A DNA stretch of 64,000 nt from Maribacter halichondriae (GCF_027474825.1 NZ_CP107030.1:62001-126000), one strand, 5' to 3'. Positions 46,877-57,066 are shown, counted from the first letter of the stretch. Program-made: numbers and translations. The notes: generated by a model not told the origin, from the letters alone.

Positions 46877-48688
46877 ATGAGTACAGAAGTAACAAATAAG
46901 GATATTTTACGAGGAGGACAATTCCTCGTCAAGGAAACCAAATGCGAAGATGTTTTCACTTTGGAAGATTTATCCGAAGAGCAAAAAATGATGCGCGATA
47001 GCACCAAGGAATTCGTCGATCGCGAACTTTGGGCACATTGGGAGCGTTTTGAGAAAAAAGATTATGCCTATACTGAAGAGTGTATGCGCAAGGCGGGCGA
47101 ACTTGGACTTTTGAGCGTGGCAGTCCCTGAAGCTTACGGTGGAATGGGAATGGGTTTTGTTTCCACCATGTTGGTTTGTGATTACATTTCAGGTGCAACC
47201 GGTTCTTTCAGTACGGCATTCGGAGCACATACGGGAATAGGAACGATGCCAATCACGCTATACGGAACCGAAGAACAAAAGCAAAAGTATGTTCCAAAAT
47301 TGGCTTCCGGCGATTGGTTTGGTGCTTATTGCCTAACAGAACCTGGCGCTGGTTCTGATGCAAATTCCGGTAAGACCAAGGCAGTTTTATCCGAAGATGG
47401 AAAGCACTACAATATATCCGGCCAAAAAATGTGGATTTCAAACGCAGGATTCTGTCAGATGTTCATTGTTTTCGCGCGAATTGAAGATGATAAGAACATA
47501 ACGGGCTTCATTGTTGAGAACAACCCGGAAAACGGAATTACACTCGGAGACGAAGAGAAGAAATTAGGTATTCACTCCTCCTCTACCCGTCAAGTCTTTT
47601 TCAGCGATACCAAGGTTCCTGTTGAGAATATGCTTTCAGAGCGTGGCAACGGATTCAAAATAGCCATGAACGCTTTGAATATAGGTCGAATCAAATTGGC
47701 TGCTGCATGTTTGGAAGCACAACGTCGTGTTATCAACGAGGCCGTGAAATATGCGAACGAGCGTATTCAGTTTAAGACCCCGATTATAAACTTCGGTGCC
47801 ATTAAGGCCAAAATAGCAAATATGTCTACGAACGCCTATGCAGGAGATTCTGCCTGCTACAGAGCAGCTAAAAATATTGAGGACCGCATTGCTATCCGCG
47901 AAGCGGAAGGTAATTCACATCATGAGGCTGAACTCAAAGGTGTGGAAGAATACGCTATCGAATGCTCAATTTTGAAAGTAGCGGTTTCAGAAGATGTCCA
48001 AGACACCACCGATGAAGGTATTCAAATCTTTGGTGGTATGGGCTTTAGTGCCGAAGCGCCTATGGAAAAAGCTTGGAGAGATGCCAGAATTGCAAGGATC
48101 TATGAAGGCACCAATGAAATCAATAGAATGTTGTCCGTAGGAATGCTTTTCAAAAAAGCGATGAAAGGTCATGTGGATTTATTAGGTCCTGCGACGGCCG
48201 TTGGAGAAGAATTGATGGGAATTCCATCTTTCGATGCTCCTGATTTTTCGGAATTATTCGCCGAGGAAAAGGATTTGGTCGCGCGTTTGAAAAAAGTATT
48301 CCTAATGGTAGCAGGAAGTGCGGTACAAAAATTCGGTCCAGAATTGGAAAAACACCAACAATTGATGTTGGCAGCTTCCGATATTCTTATCGAGGTTTAT
48401 ATGGCAGAAAGTACCATCCTCAGAACCGAGAAAAACGCAAAACGTTTTGGCGAAGATGCCCAAGCGACCCAAATCGCAATGTCAAGACTATATTTGTATA
48501 ATGCAACTGAGACTGTAATTCAAAAAGGAAAAGAAGCGATTATTTCATTCGCGGAAGGCGACGAACAGCGCATGATGTTGATGGGATTGAAACGTTTTAC
48601 AAAATATACCAATAACCCGAACGTAGCAGCTTTGCGCACCCAAATTGCGGACAAAGTAGCTGCGGACAACGGTTACACCTTTGACTAA
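46877..48688 (+). CDS. Acyl-CoA dehydrogenase, long form
   Basis: A 603-residue FAD enzyme catalysing the first oxidation step of beta-oxidation. AYCLTEPGAGSDANSGKTKA near 150, KMWISNAGFCQMFIVFAR near 182, and GGMGFSAEAPMEKAWRDARIARIYEGTNEINRMLS near 385-420 are characteristic, the last containing the catalytic Glu in YEGT. The C-terminal 170 residues beyond the usual 400 resemble the extension of VLCAD-like enzymes. It closes the operon and is followed by a clear terminator at 48722-48749. Confidence 0.95.
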   Translation: MSTEVTNKDILRGGQFLVKETKCEDVFTLEDLSEEQKMMRDSTKEFVDRELWAHWERFEKKDYAYTEECMRKAGELGLLSVAVPEAYGGMGMGFVSTMLVCDYISGATGSFSTAFGAHTGIGTMPITLYGTEEQKQKYVPKLASGDWFGAYCLTEPGAGSDANSGKTKAVLSEDGKHYNISGQKMWISNAGFCQMFIVFARIEDDKNITGFIVENNPENGITLGDEEKKLGIHSSSTRQVFFSDTKVPVENMLSERGNGFKIAMNALNIGRIKLAAACLEAQRRVINEAVKYANERIQFKTPIINFGAIKAKIANMSTNAYAGDSACYRAAKNIEDRIAIREAEGNSHHEAELKGVEEYAIECSILKVAVSEDVQDTTDEGIQIFGGMGFSAEAPMEKAWRDARIARIYEGTNEINRMLSVGMLFKKAMKGHVDLLGPATAVGEELMGIPSFDAPDFSELFAEEKDLVARLKKVFLMVAGSAVQKFGPELEKHQQLMLAASDILIEVYMAESTILRTEKNAKRFGEDAQATQIAMSRLYLYNATETVIQKGKEAIISFAEGDEQRMMLMGLKRFTKYTNNPNVAALRTQIADKVAADNGYTFD

Positions 48689-48721
48689 TTCAGATGATTC
48701 CTTCGGAGACAGAAGGGAAAG

Positions 48722-48749
48722 CCGTCCACAATTTGTGGACGGTTTTTTT
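48722..48749 (+). terminator. Terminator of the beta-oxidation operon
   Basis: CCGTCCACA (48722-48730) and TGTGGACGG (48734-48742) enclose ATT and are followed by seven T. It lies 33 bases after the acyl-CoA dehydrogenase stop. Confidence 0.92.
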
Positions 48750-48788
48750 ATTTGGTAAATGCGAAAGAAGCGTATAATTTTATCTGCA

Positions 48789-50249
48789 ATGAGCAAATTA
48801 CTTCAAAGGGCCTATTCTCCAGAAAATTTTAAAAATACGGGGCATCACTTAATCGATATGCTTTCAAAACATATTGGTCAAGTTTTCGACGAAGATCTGA
48901 ATAAAGTCATAAATTGGTCGGAACCAGAACCTTCCTTATCCTTTTGGAAAGAATTTCTTGAAAAAGGAAAGTCGGAAGCGCTTTTTGAGGAAGTGCTAAA
49001 ACGTTCGACACATCTACACCACCCTAAATACATAGGTCATCAAGTGGGGCCTGCTGCTCCTATTACACTCTTGACGTCAATGATCAGTGCGGTACTTAAT
49101 AATGGTACGGCCGTTTATGAAATGGGAATGGTAACCAATCCCATGGAGCGCATCATTACCCGACTACTTTGCGATAAAATTGGCTACAACGAAAACTCTA
49201 GCGGATTTTTAACTTCTGGGGGGACTTTAGCCAACCTCACCGCACTTCTTTCAGCGAGAAAAGCAAAGGTAGCCACAGATGTTTGGAATGACGGACATAC
49301 CAAGCCTTTAGGGATTATGGTTAGTGAAGAAGCGCATTATTGCATAGAAAGAGCAGCAAAAATCATGGGGCTAGGCGAAAAAGGACTTATCAAAATTCCC
49401 GCAAAAGCTGATTTTTCGATGGATGTTTCGGCGCTAGAGACCGAATATAGCAAAGCATCGGAAGCGGGAATTAAAATATTCGCCATTGTCGGGAGTGCGC
49501 CCGTTACAGCTACGGGAATTTTGGATGATTTGGAAGCTATCGGTTCTTTTGCCAGAAAACACAAATTATGGCATCACGTTGACGCGGCCCATGGTGGTGG
49601 TGCACTTTTTTCTTCCAAATACAAGCAAGCCCTACATGGAATCGATAAGTCGGATTCTGTTGTAATCGATGGGCACAAAATGATGATGATGCCCGGCATA
49701 ACAACAGCTTTGGTATATAGAGACAGCAAGACCTCTAACGCAACCTTCAGTCAAAAAGCGGATTACCTTTTGGAAGATTCCAGCGAGGCGGACTGGTATA
49801 ATTCAGGAAAAAGAACTTTTGAATGTACCAAAAACATGATGGCATTGCATTGGTTTTCATTATTAAAGACCTACGGAGAAGAACTATTCGATGAATATGT
49901 CACCAACCTCTATGATTTAGGTGGTGTCTTCGGGGAGATGATAAGAAACGAGGAAGGCTTTGAACTAGCGGTGACCCCTATGACCAATATTGTTTGTTTT
50001 CGCTATATCCCAAACAATGAAGGCCTCAATGATGAACAATTGAATTCGTTAAATAAATTGATTCGTCAGTATTTATTGGAAGATGGGGAATTTTACATTG
50101 TACAAACAACTTTACGCGGAATTCACTATTTAAGAACTACTATAATGAACCCCTTTACCACCAAAGATCATTTGAAAAAGCTATTGACGAAAATTAGAGA
50201 AATAGCTTTGGCAATTCCCCCTTTGAAAGGAGAATCACTCCCGCATTGA
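48789..50249 (+). CDS. PLP-dependent group II decarboxylase
   Basis: A 486-residue pyridoxal-phosphate decarboxylase of the aspartate, diaminobutyrate, glutamate and aromatic amino acid group. SGGTLANL near 143-150 binds the cofactor phosphate, SEEAHYCIERAAK contains the ring-stacking His183, HHVDAAHGGGALFS supplies the PLP-binding Asp265, and DGHKMMMMPG holds the Schiff-base Lys297. The substrate cannot be told from sequence. The ATG at 48789 is chosen over the upstream ATG at 48759. The last 15 bases overlap the end of the convergent GH15 gene, with no intergenic terminator. Confidence 0.9.
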   Translation: MSKLLQRAYSPENFKNTGHHLIDMLSKHIGQVFDEDLNKVINWSEPEPSLSFWKEFLEKGKSEALFEEVLKRSTHLHHPKYIGHQVGPAAPITLLTSMISAVLNNGTAVYEMGMVTNPMERIITRLLCDKIGYNENSSGFLTSGGTLANLTALLSARKAKVATDVWNDGHTKPLGIMVSEEAHYCIERAAKIMGLGEKGLIKIPAKADFSMDVSALETEYSKASEAGIKIFAIVGSAPVTATGILDDLEAIGSFARKHKLWHHVDAAHGGGALFSSKYKQALHGIDKSDSVVIDGHKMMMMPGITTALVYRDSKTSNATFSQKADYLLEDSSEADWYNSGKRTFECTKNMMALHWFSLLKTYGEELFDEYVTNLYDLGGVFGEMIRNEEGFELAVTPMTNIVCFRYIPNNEGLNDEQLNSLNKLIRQYLLEDGEFYIVQTTLRGIHYLRTTIMNPFTTKDHLKKLLTKIREIALAIPPLKGESLPH

Positions 50250-52037
50250 TTCCAAAATAGTCTCTTCTGTATCCTTGTTTGAAAAATTGATAGCACACTC
50301 GATAAGTGCCAAATGCGAATAGGCTTGAGGAAAATTTCCCAAAAGTCTTTTGGTCTTAAAATCAATGTCTTCACTGAATAGACCTAAATGGTTACTGTAA
50401 CTTAATAATCTATCGAAATGTTTCATTGCCTTTTCCTCCTCCCCGATTTTAAACAGACTATTGATGAACCAAAAAGTACAAATGGTGAACGACGAAGAAG
50501 GCAATCCGAAGTCGTCTTCATTTTTGTAACGATACAACAATCCGTCATTGCTTAGCTCTTTTTCTATGGCCTTAACGGTACTAACAAATTTTGGATCCTT
50601 GGCAGGAATAAATCCATACGATTCCATCAACAAAACGGAAGCATCTAAATGCGTAGAACCATACGATTGTACGAAGGCACTGATTTTTGGGTTCCACGCA
50701 TTGTCAAGAATGTCATTCTTGATTTCCTGTTCAAGCGCCATCCATTTCTCAAGTTTTCGGGTCTTTTTCAAAATCCGAGCGACCTTTACCGCCCTATCTA
50801 TGGCGACCCAACAAAGCACTTTGGAAAACGTAAAGTGCCTATCCTCAGTACGGAACTCCCAAATTCCTTTATCTGGTTCTTGCCAGTGCCTACTGACGAT
50901 CCAAACGATTCCCTTGGTTATCCCCCAAAGTTCCTCGCCATTTTCCAAATCCGTATCGAATTTGGCCAACTGGGAATGTATTACATCCATTAAGATGCCA
51001 TAAATATCGTTTTGCTTTTGCGCATAGGCGGCATTACCCACACGTACAGGTTTAGAACCCTTATAACCGGCCAAATGACCCAAAGTCTCTTCGGTCAACT
51101 TCTTTTCTTTGTTGATACCGTACATTATCTGCAGCTTTTCATCCTTATCGGGAATCAAATCAATGATAAACTGCAAATATCTTTTGGCTACGTTTTTATG
51201 GCCGAGATCGGCCATAACTTTAATGACCATAGAGGCATCGCGAATCCAGCAGAAACGGTAGTCCCAATTTCGCACCTCGCCTATTGTTTCGGGTAGCGAA
51301 GTGGTGGCCGCGGCCAAAACAGCCCCGGTCTTATCGTAACTAAGCAATTTCAGGGTAATTGCGCTTCGCGTGATCTGTTTGTTATATTTTCTATAGGTCG
51401 GCGTTCGATTGGCCCAGTTCAACCAATATACCTTGGTACGTTCTAGATCAAGATAAATTTTTCTAGAGGTTGGTTGTAAAATCTTTTCATTGTACCCCAG
51501 CAAAAAATATCCGTTTTGCTGTAATTCCAACTCCCTACCTTCGACAACCGCATTTTTGTTAAAAGAGGTGTATAGAAAAACGGTGTCGAACTTTTCCGTT
51601 TCCGTCAGACTAACTATGAAGTTTCTTTTGACGTAAGTATTCGTGCTGCCTAAGGCATATTCAAGCTTGGGGTTGTAATGCACACGAAACTTGGGCTTTC
51701 CCTTGATATGTCTTATGTGCCTTGCCAATTCCGGTGGCGCATGATAATCACCGTTCTCATTATAATACCGTGGCATAAAGTCATGTATCTCAAAAACATT
51801 ATCTCCATCCGAAAAACGGGTTATCAATACCGCAGTGTTCTTCTTATAGCGCTGTTTGATATTGTAGTCATCATCGACCAAGATTTCAAAACTTCCGCCA
51901 ATTTTTTCGTCAAGCAATTTTGCGAAAACCGACGAAGAATCAAATTCTGGCAAGCAACACCAATCGATACTTCCTGTTTTCGATATCAATGCCGCGCTCC
52001 TACAATTTCCTATAATTCCATAGTCCAAATTATCCAT
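50235..52037 (-). CDS. Glycoside hydrolase family 15 protein
   Basis: A 600-residue GH15 protein, related to glucoamylases and to the GH15 trehalases. MDNLDYGIIGNCRSAALISKTGSIDWCCLPEFDSSSVFA at the N-terminus and the catalytic-domain block VRNWDYRFCWIRDASMVIKVMADLGH near 265 are the family hallmark; the later LWGITKGIVWIVSRHW and FSEDIDFKTKRLLGNFPQAYSHLALIECA match too. The ATG at 52037 is preferred to the TTG at 52058. It is divergent, by 102 bases, from the trehalose synthase gene, so a role in trehalose or glycogen breakdown is likely. No signal peptide: cytosolic. Confidence 0.93.
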   Translation of the reverse strand: MDNLDYGIIGNCRSAALISKTGSIDWCCLPEFDSSSVFAKLLDEKIGGSFEILVDDDYNIKQRYKKNTAVLITRFSDGDNVFEIHDFMPRYYNENGDYHAPPELARHIRHIKGKPKFRVHYNPKLEYALGSTNTYVKRNFIVSLTETEKFDTVFLYTSFNKNAVVEGRELELQQNGYFLLGYNEKILQPTSRKIYLDLERTKVYWLNWANRTPTYRKYNKQITRSAITLKLLSYDKTGAVLAAATTSLPETIGEVRNWDYRFCWIRDASMVIKVMADLGHKNVAKRYLQFIIDLIPDKDEKLQIMYGINKEKKLTEETLGHLAGYKGSKPVRVGNAAYAQKQNDIYGILMDVIHSQLAKFDTDLENGEELWGITKGIVWIVSRHWQEPDKGIWEFRTEDRHFTFSKVLCWVAIDRAVKVARILKKTRKLEKWMALEQEIKNDILDNAWNPKISAFVQSYGSTHLDASVLLMESYGFIPAKDPKFVSTVKAIEKELSNDGLLYRYKNEDDFGLPSSSFTICTFWFINSLFKIGEEEKAMKHFDRLLSYSNHLGLFSEDIDFKTKRLLGNFPQAYSHLALIECAINFSNKDTEETILESMRE

Positions 52038-52139
52038 TCCGTAAAAATCTTGATTCAATAGGGTTCACAATTGGTTTTGCCTTTCTTTTTGCCGAAATTG
52101 AGAGAAATTAAATTCAAATCAAAGTAAAACCCTTGATTT
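52038..52139. other. Divergent promoter region, GH15 and trehalose synthase
   Basis: A 102-base AT-rich gap between two divergent carbohydrate genes. The promoters for both must lie here, but no full TTTG/TAnnTTTG pair is obvious. No other feature seen. Confidence 0.4.
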
Positions 52140-54440
52140 ATGGGCAAAACTATCATAATCTCAAATAGACTACCTGTTCAATTGCAAATTAGCAATGGCG
52201 GCATAACTGCTGTACCCAGTGTCGGCGGTTTGGCCACGGGCATGAAATCGGTGCATTCGGGCGGAGATAGTTTATGGATCGGATGGAGTGGATTGACCGA
52301 TGAGGAGATTCCAGAAGAACTCGCCGATGATATCGATAGTGCACTTGCCGAACATGGTTCTTCAAAGGTCAAATTAACCGCTGATGAAGTAGATGGATTT
52401 TATTATGGATTTAGCAATCGCACGATTTGGCCCCTATTCCACTATTTTTTGGAATATTCAGAATTTGAGCTTGCGAGCTGGGAAACCTATAAAAAAGTAA
52501 ATCAAAAATTCGCCGATGCCATTTTGCAAAAATCGGAAGACGACGACATTATCTGGGTACACGACTATCAATTGATGTTGGTACCCCAAATGGTACGCGA
52601 AAAACGTCCTAATATCGCGATCGGTTTCTTTTTGCACATTCCTTTTCCTTCGTATGAGATTTTTCGAACGATGCCGTGGCGCGAAGAAGTACTACAAGGT
52701 CTCTTAGGTGCCGACCTCATCGGTTTCCACACCTATGACTACGAGCGGCATTTTCTAAGTTCTGTGCGCAGGCTACTTGGACTAGAGGTAAGTTTTAATG
52801 AAATTTACCTTGAGAATAGGGTCATCAAGGCAGATTCCTTCCCAATGGGTATCGATTATAAAAAATTCAGGGATGCAGCGCTGGAACACAAAAAACGGGA
52901 CCCCGAAAAGCTTTCCGAGCTACAAAAAAGACTCAACAAGCATAAAGCGGCGGATCCAGAGGCCAAATTCTTTTTGTCCATCGATCGGTTGGATTATTCC
53001 AAAGGAATCGCCAAACGGCTCAATGCCTTTGAGTATTTTCTGAATAAATATCCTCAATATAAAGAAAAGGTCCGCTTGATTATTTTGGCGGTACCATCTC
53101 GCTCCAATGTGCCACAATACCAGTTACTAAAGCGTGAAATTGATGAATTGGTCGGACGTATCAATGGCGAGTTCTCGACCGTAAGCTGGACGCCCATTTG
53201 GTATTTCTACCGCTCCATGCCATTTGAAAACTTAATTGACTTATATACTTCGAGTGATATTGCATGGTTGACCCCGTTACGCGATGGCATGAACCTGGTC
53301 GCCAAAGAATACATTGCCACCCGTACCGACCAGACCGGAGTACTTATTCTGAGCGAAATGGCGGGCTCGGCCAATGAAATGAACGAATCGCTATTGATAA
53401 ATCCGAATAATTTTGAACAGATTGCCGATGCACTTTTCGAGGCGATCAATATGCCCAAGGAAGAACAACAGGCGCGGAACGAACTATTACAAAAACGATT
53501 GGAACGTTACGACGTCGAGCGATGGGCCAATGATTTTATGAACTCCCTGAGAGGCCAAAAGGATAGGGATGCCGCCAATGTTTCAAAACGCATGACCGAC
53601 AGCCGGCTGAGTACCGTTTTGGAAGAATATCGAAAGGCAAAAAAGCGATTATTATTCTTAGACTACGACGGCACATTGGCAGGTTTTCATAACGACCCCC
53701 AAAAGGCCGGGCCAGACGAAGAACTCTACAAATTGCTCGATGCTCTCAAAGAACAGCCAGGAACGGTCCTTTTTATAATCAGTGGCCGCGACAAGGATAC
53801 GTTTACGAGATGGTTTCTACCCAAGAAATATAATATGATCGTTGAACATGGAGTATGGATTTCTCGGGATGGCGAAGATTTCAAACTGTTGGAAAATGTC
53901 AAAAATGATTGGATGGATAAAATACGCCCGGTTTTGGAGTCTTTCGTAGACCGAACACCTGGGAGTTTTATCGAAGAAAAAAACTACTCCCTTGCGTGGC
54001 ATTATCGAAAGACCGATCCCGATTTCGGCAATTTGCGGGCAACAGAACTCTCCACCGTATTGACGAGCTTAATTGGTACCGATGACCTCAGCGTACTCAA
54101 CGGAAATAAAGTCATGGAAGTCAAAAGCAGCAACGTGAACAAAGGTCGTGCCTCTATGCGTATGTTGGGAGAAAACGATTACGACTTCGTTTTTGCCATC
54201 GGTGATGATTGGACCGATGAATTTATGTTTCAAGAACTTCCGGAAAGTACAGTTACGGTCAAAGTCGGAAGACAGAAAACCTCGGCAAAATATTTTGTGG
54301 AAAACACTATGAAGGTTCGTGAGCTTTTTGAAATCGTTTATAAAAGCATAAATTTAGGGCAAACCCTGAACGATGAAAAAATTGCTCTACGTAAGTACCT
54401 TCTTTCTGGCCATAACGATGTATGCCCAACCGAACACTGA
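52140..54440 (+). CDS. Bifunctional trehalose-6-phosphate synthase/phosphatase
   Basis: A 766-residue fusion. The first 470 residues are a GT20 trehalose-6-phosphate synthase (ISNRLPVQLQ at 7-16, IWVHDYQLMLVPQMVREKRP near 140, FFLSIDRLDYSKGIAKRL near 277, TPLRDGMNLVAKEYIA near 380). The C-terminal HAD-type phosphatase starts at LFLDYDGTLAGF near 505 and includes VIEHGVW-like IVEHGVWISRDGE and GDDWTDEFMF near 690. It makes trehalose from UDP-glucose and glucose 6-phosphate for osmotic protection. The C-terminal 22 codons overlap the next gene by 68 bases in another frame; a missing A near 54340 would give a stop overlapping the next ATG. Confidence 0.93.
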   Translation: MGKTIIISNRLPVQLQISNGGITAVPSVGGLATGMKSVHSGGDSLWIGWSGLTDEEIPEELADDIDSALAEHGSSKVKLTADEVDGFYYGFSNRTIWPLFHYFLEYSEFELASWETYKKVNQKFADAILQKSEDDDIIWVHDYQLMLVPQMVREKRPNIAIGFFLHIPFPSYEIFRTMPWREEVLQGLLGADLIGFHTYDYERHFLSSVRRLLGLEVSFNEIYLENRVIKADSFPMGIDYKKFRDAALEHKKRDPEKLSELQKRLNKHKAADPEAKFFLSIDRLDYSKGIAKRLNAFEYFLNKYPQYKEKVRLIILAVPSRSNVPQYQLLKREIDELVGRINGEFSTVSWTPIWYFYRSMPFENLIDLYTSSDIAWLTPLRDGMNLVAKEYIATRTDQTGVLILSEMAGSANEMNESLLINPNNFEQIADALFEAINMPKEEQQARNELLQKRLERYDVERWANDFMNSLRGQKDRDAANVSKRMTDSRLSTVLEEYRKAKKRLLFLDYDGTLAGFHNDPQKAGPDEELYKLLDALKEQPGTVLFIISGRDKDTFTRWFLPKKYNMIVEHGVWISRDGEDFKLLENVKNDWMDKIRPVLESFVDRTPGSFIEEKNYSLAWHYRKTDPDFGNLRATELSTVLTSLIGTDDLSVLNGNKVMEVKSSNVNKGRASMRMLGENDYDFVFAIGDDWTDEFMFQELPESTVTVKVGRQKTSAKYFVENTMKVRELFEIVYKSINLGQTLNDEKIALRKYLLSGHNDVCPTEH

Positions 54441-55893
54441 GGTCTATCTTCTTGATATCACTGAAGTGGATGGAAGAATTGAGCTTTCAAACCTTATAAA
54501 TATCTCAAATAATGAGGGTTATGACAATCAGCCTTCATTTTATGATGACAATACCGTCCTTTTTTCGTCCACCCGTAATGGGCAGACCGATATTGCCAAA
54601 TACAATATGGGTTCCATGGAAATTTCTTGGTTGACCGACACGCCAAGGGGCAGTGAATATTCCCCATTAAGAATTCCCGCATCTGATGATGTTTCCGCGA
54701 TTCGTTTGGATACCAGCGGATTGCAACGCCTGTATCAATATGACATAAATACGGGTAAATCGGAAGCTATTCGCAAAGACGCGAAAGTCGGGTATCACTT
54801 GTGGTACTCAAAAAACATTCTTGTGAATACTATTTTAGTTGAAAATCGTATGGACCTGGTGGTTTCCAATTTTAAGGATGGCACCAATTATACGGTTCAG
54901 AAAAATGTTGGTCGTTCATTGCATAAGAATCCTAAGGCCGAGGAGATATACTATATCAGCACTGAAGCGGATATGACTGCGGTTAAATCACTTCATCCGG
55001 TAACGGGCGCTACGAAACCAATTACTTCCTTGCCCGCCGGAACAAATGATATTTGCATGTTGCCGGATGGAAACATACTTTTCCCCAGCGGCAAGACAAT
55101 CGTTAGTATTAACCCTGATACAAAGGAAAGCCCAAAGGCCTTACATTTATTTCAAGAAGAGGAAATCAACAATATTTCCCGCATGGCGATTAGTTCCGAT
55201 GGAAAACACATGGCAATCGTTTCCGAAGAATCTCCGGCAATAATTGTCCAAAAACAAGTGGAATCGTATAATGCAGGTAACCTTGACGCCTTTGTTAATT
55301 GCTATTCCGAAAACGTTGTGGTCCGAAATTTTCCAAACGATACACTTTATGTAGGCCATGAAAAAATGCGCAAGAATTACAGCAGTTTATCTCCGGATAA
55401 AAAAGTGTATGATGTAGAAGTTGTAAAACGTATCGTCATTGGCAATAAAGTGATCGATCAAGAAAAAGTTACAGGAAATGACAAGATTCAAATGCAAGTC
55501 GCACTCTATGAAGTAGCTGACGGAAAAATTTCGAGTATGACTTTTATCTTCGATGATGACAACGCGTCCAATCCCGAAACAATTGTCCAAAAACAACTTG
55601 ATGCATATAATCAAAGGGATATTGAAGGCTTTTTAGAGACGTATACCGAAGATGTGGCATTGTATAATTTTCCCGCAGAAAAGAGGTCCCAGGGCCAAAG
55701 TGAAATGCGCAAAGGCTATACAGGCTTTTTTGAAACCACTCCCGATTTGAATTGCGATATCAAAAACCGCATTGTCATCGCCAACAAAGTGATTGACGAA
55801 GAGTTTATTACAGCCAACGGGAATAATTTTAGCGCTGTAGCCGTCTACGAAGTGGAAAATGGCAAGATCGCCAAGGTGACCTTTCTACGCTAA
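54373..55893 (+). CDS. Exported TolB-like propeller fused to two NTF2/SnoaL-like domains
   Basis: A 506-residue exported protein (signal peptide MKKLLYVSTFFLAITMYAQ). Residues 35 to 285 form TolB/WD40-like blades, for example GYDNQPSFYDDNTVLFSSTRNGQTDIAKY. Two copies of a small domain follow: IIVQKQVESYNAGNLDAFVNCYSENVVVRNFPND and TIVQKQLDAYNQRDIEGFLETYTEDVALYNFPAE, each of about 110 residues and matching the SnoaL-like (steroid isomerase, NTF2 fold) pattern with a C-terminal YEVxxGKI. I know of no characterised protein with this order. It starts within the end of the trehalose gene and probably shares its transcript. Confidence 0.8.
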   Translation: MKKLLYVSTFFLAITMYAQPNTEVYLLDITEVDGRIELSNLINISNNEGYDNQPSFYDDNTVLFSSTRNGQTDIAKYNMGSMEISWLTDTPRGSEYSPLRIPASDDVSAIRLDTSGLQRLYQYDINTGKSEAIRKDAKVGYHLWYSKNILVNTILVENRMDLVVSNFKDGTNYTVQKNVGRSLHKNPKAEEIYYISTEADMTAVKSLHPVTGATKPITSLPAGTNDICMLPDGNILFPSGKTIVSINPDTKESPKALHLFQEEEINNISRMAISSDGKHMAIVSEESPAIIVQKQVESYNAGNLDAFVNCYSENVVVRNFPNDTLYVGHEKMRKNYSSLSPDKKVYDVEVVKRIVIGNKVIDQEKVTGNDKIQMQVALYEVADGKISSMTFIFDDDNASNPETIVQKQLDAYNQRDIEGFLETYTEDVALYNFPAEKRSQGQSEMRKGYTGFFETTPDLNCDIKNRIVIANKVIDEEFITANGNNFSAVAVYEVENGKIAKVTFLR

Positions 55894-55902
55894 ACGAAAG
55901 CA

Positions 55903-57066
55903 TTGAAGCCAAAACCCCATATTCTTCCGATAATCATTTTTTCACAATTCGCCTGTACCTCGCTTTGGTTTTCGGGCAATGCGGTAGTCGATGAACTCGC
56001 CGCAAAAACAGGGTTCGGAAATGAGATTATCGGCTATATTCTCTCTTCCGTACAATTGGGCTTTATTGTCGGTACGCTGACCTTTGCGCTATTCATGGTG
56101 GCCGACCGTTTTTCGCCTTCAAAAGTGTTTTTGGTCTGTGCTTTTCTGGGAGCGTTATGCAATCTGACCTTGCTTTTGGAGAACAATTCCAAGGCACTAC
56201 TTCTAATCTCACGTTTCGCCACAGGCTTCTTTCTGGCGGGAATCTATCCCGTTGGCATGAAGATTGCCGCGGACTATTATGAGCGGGGCCTTGGAAGGGC
56301 TTTAGGATTTTTGGTCGGCGCCTTGGTTTTCGGCAAATCCTTCCCCTATCTCATCAAGGCGATGCAATGGGGCGATGATTATACCATGGTCATTAAATCG
56401 GCTTCGGCCACTGCGGTTTTCGGGGGTGTACTTCTATGGTCTTTAGTGCCTGATGGGCCTTTTAGAAAACCAAGCCTCCGGTTGCAATTGCAATCGGGGC
56501 CCAGACTTTTCAGAAATACGGGATTTCGCAAGGCCGCTTTAGGCTATTTTGGCCATATGTGGGAGCTATATGCTTTTTGGGCATTTATCCCTTTTACTTT
56601 AGCGGCCTACAACACCTTGGGAAACCATTCCATTTCTATTCCACTGTGGACCGCTATCACCATTGCCCTTGGTGGATTTTCATGTATTCTAGGAGGTTAT
56701 TTATCCCTGCGCTATGGGAGCAAAAAAGTAGCAGTGATCGCGTTATTTCTTTCAGGGCTGTGCTGTTTGTTGTCGCCGTTGCTGTTTCAATTTCCCACAA
56801 TGATTTTTCTGATTGCTTTTTGCATTTGGGGTATGGCGGTAACGGCCGATTCACCCCAATTTTCATCATTGGTAGCATCTTCCATAGCTCCTGAACTCAA
56901 GGGAACCGGACTCACATTGGTCAATTGTATCGGTTTTGCCATTAGCATTGTCAGTATCGAATTGCTATCGGTTTTGGCAAACTCCATCCAACCAAATTAT
57001 ATATTTATCGTCCTTGCTATAGGGCCCGCTTTGGGATTATGGCAGCTGTTCAACAAATCCAATTAA
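55903..57066 (+). CDS. MFS transporter
   Basis: A 387-residue major facilitator with 12 predicted membrane segments. PIIIFSQFACTSLWFSGNAVVDELA begins the protein; the loop after segment 2 is ADRFSPSKVF (a variant of the usual GxxxDRxGR motif), and RFATGFFLAGIYPVGMKIAADYY near 105 resembles nitrate/nitrite and related carriers. The start is TTG at 55903, nine bases after the preceding stop, since no ATG fits before the first segment. The substrate is unknown. Position in a row with the TolB/NTF2 protein suggests co-transcription. Confidence 0.85.
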   Translation: MKPKPHILPIIIFSQFACTSLWFSGNAVVDELAAKTGFGNEIIGYILSSVQLGFIVGTLTFALFMVADRFSPSKVFLVCAFLGALCNLTLLLENNSKALLLISRFATGFFLAGIYPVGMKIAADYYERGLGRALGFLVGALVFGKSFPYLIKAMQWGDDYTMVIKSASATAVFGGVLLWSLVPDGPFRKPSLRLQLQSGPRLFRNTGFRKAALGYFGHMWELYAFWAFIPFTLAAYNTLGNHSISIPLWTAITIALGGFSCILGGYLSLRYGSKKVAVIALFLSGLCCLLSPLLFQFPTMIFLIAFCIWGMAVTADSPQFSSLVASSIAPELKGTGLTLVNCIGFAISIVSIELLSVLANSIQPNYIFIVLAIGPALGLWQLFNKSN

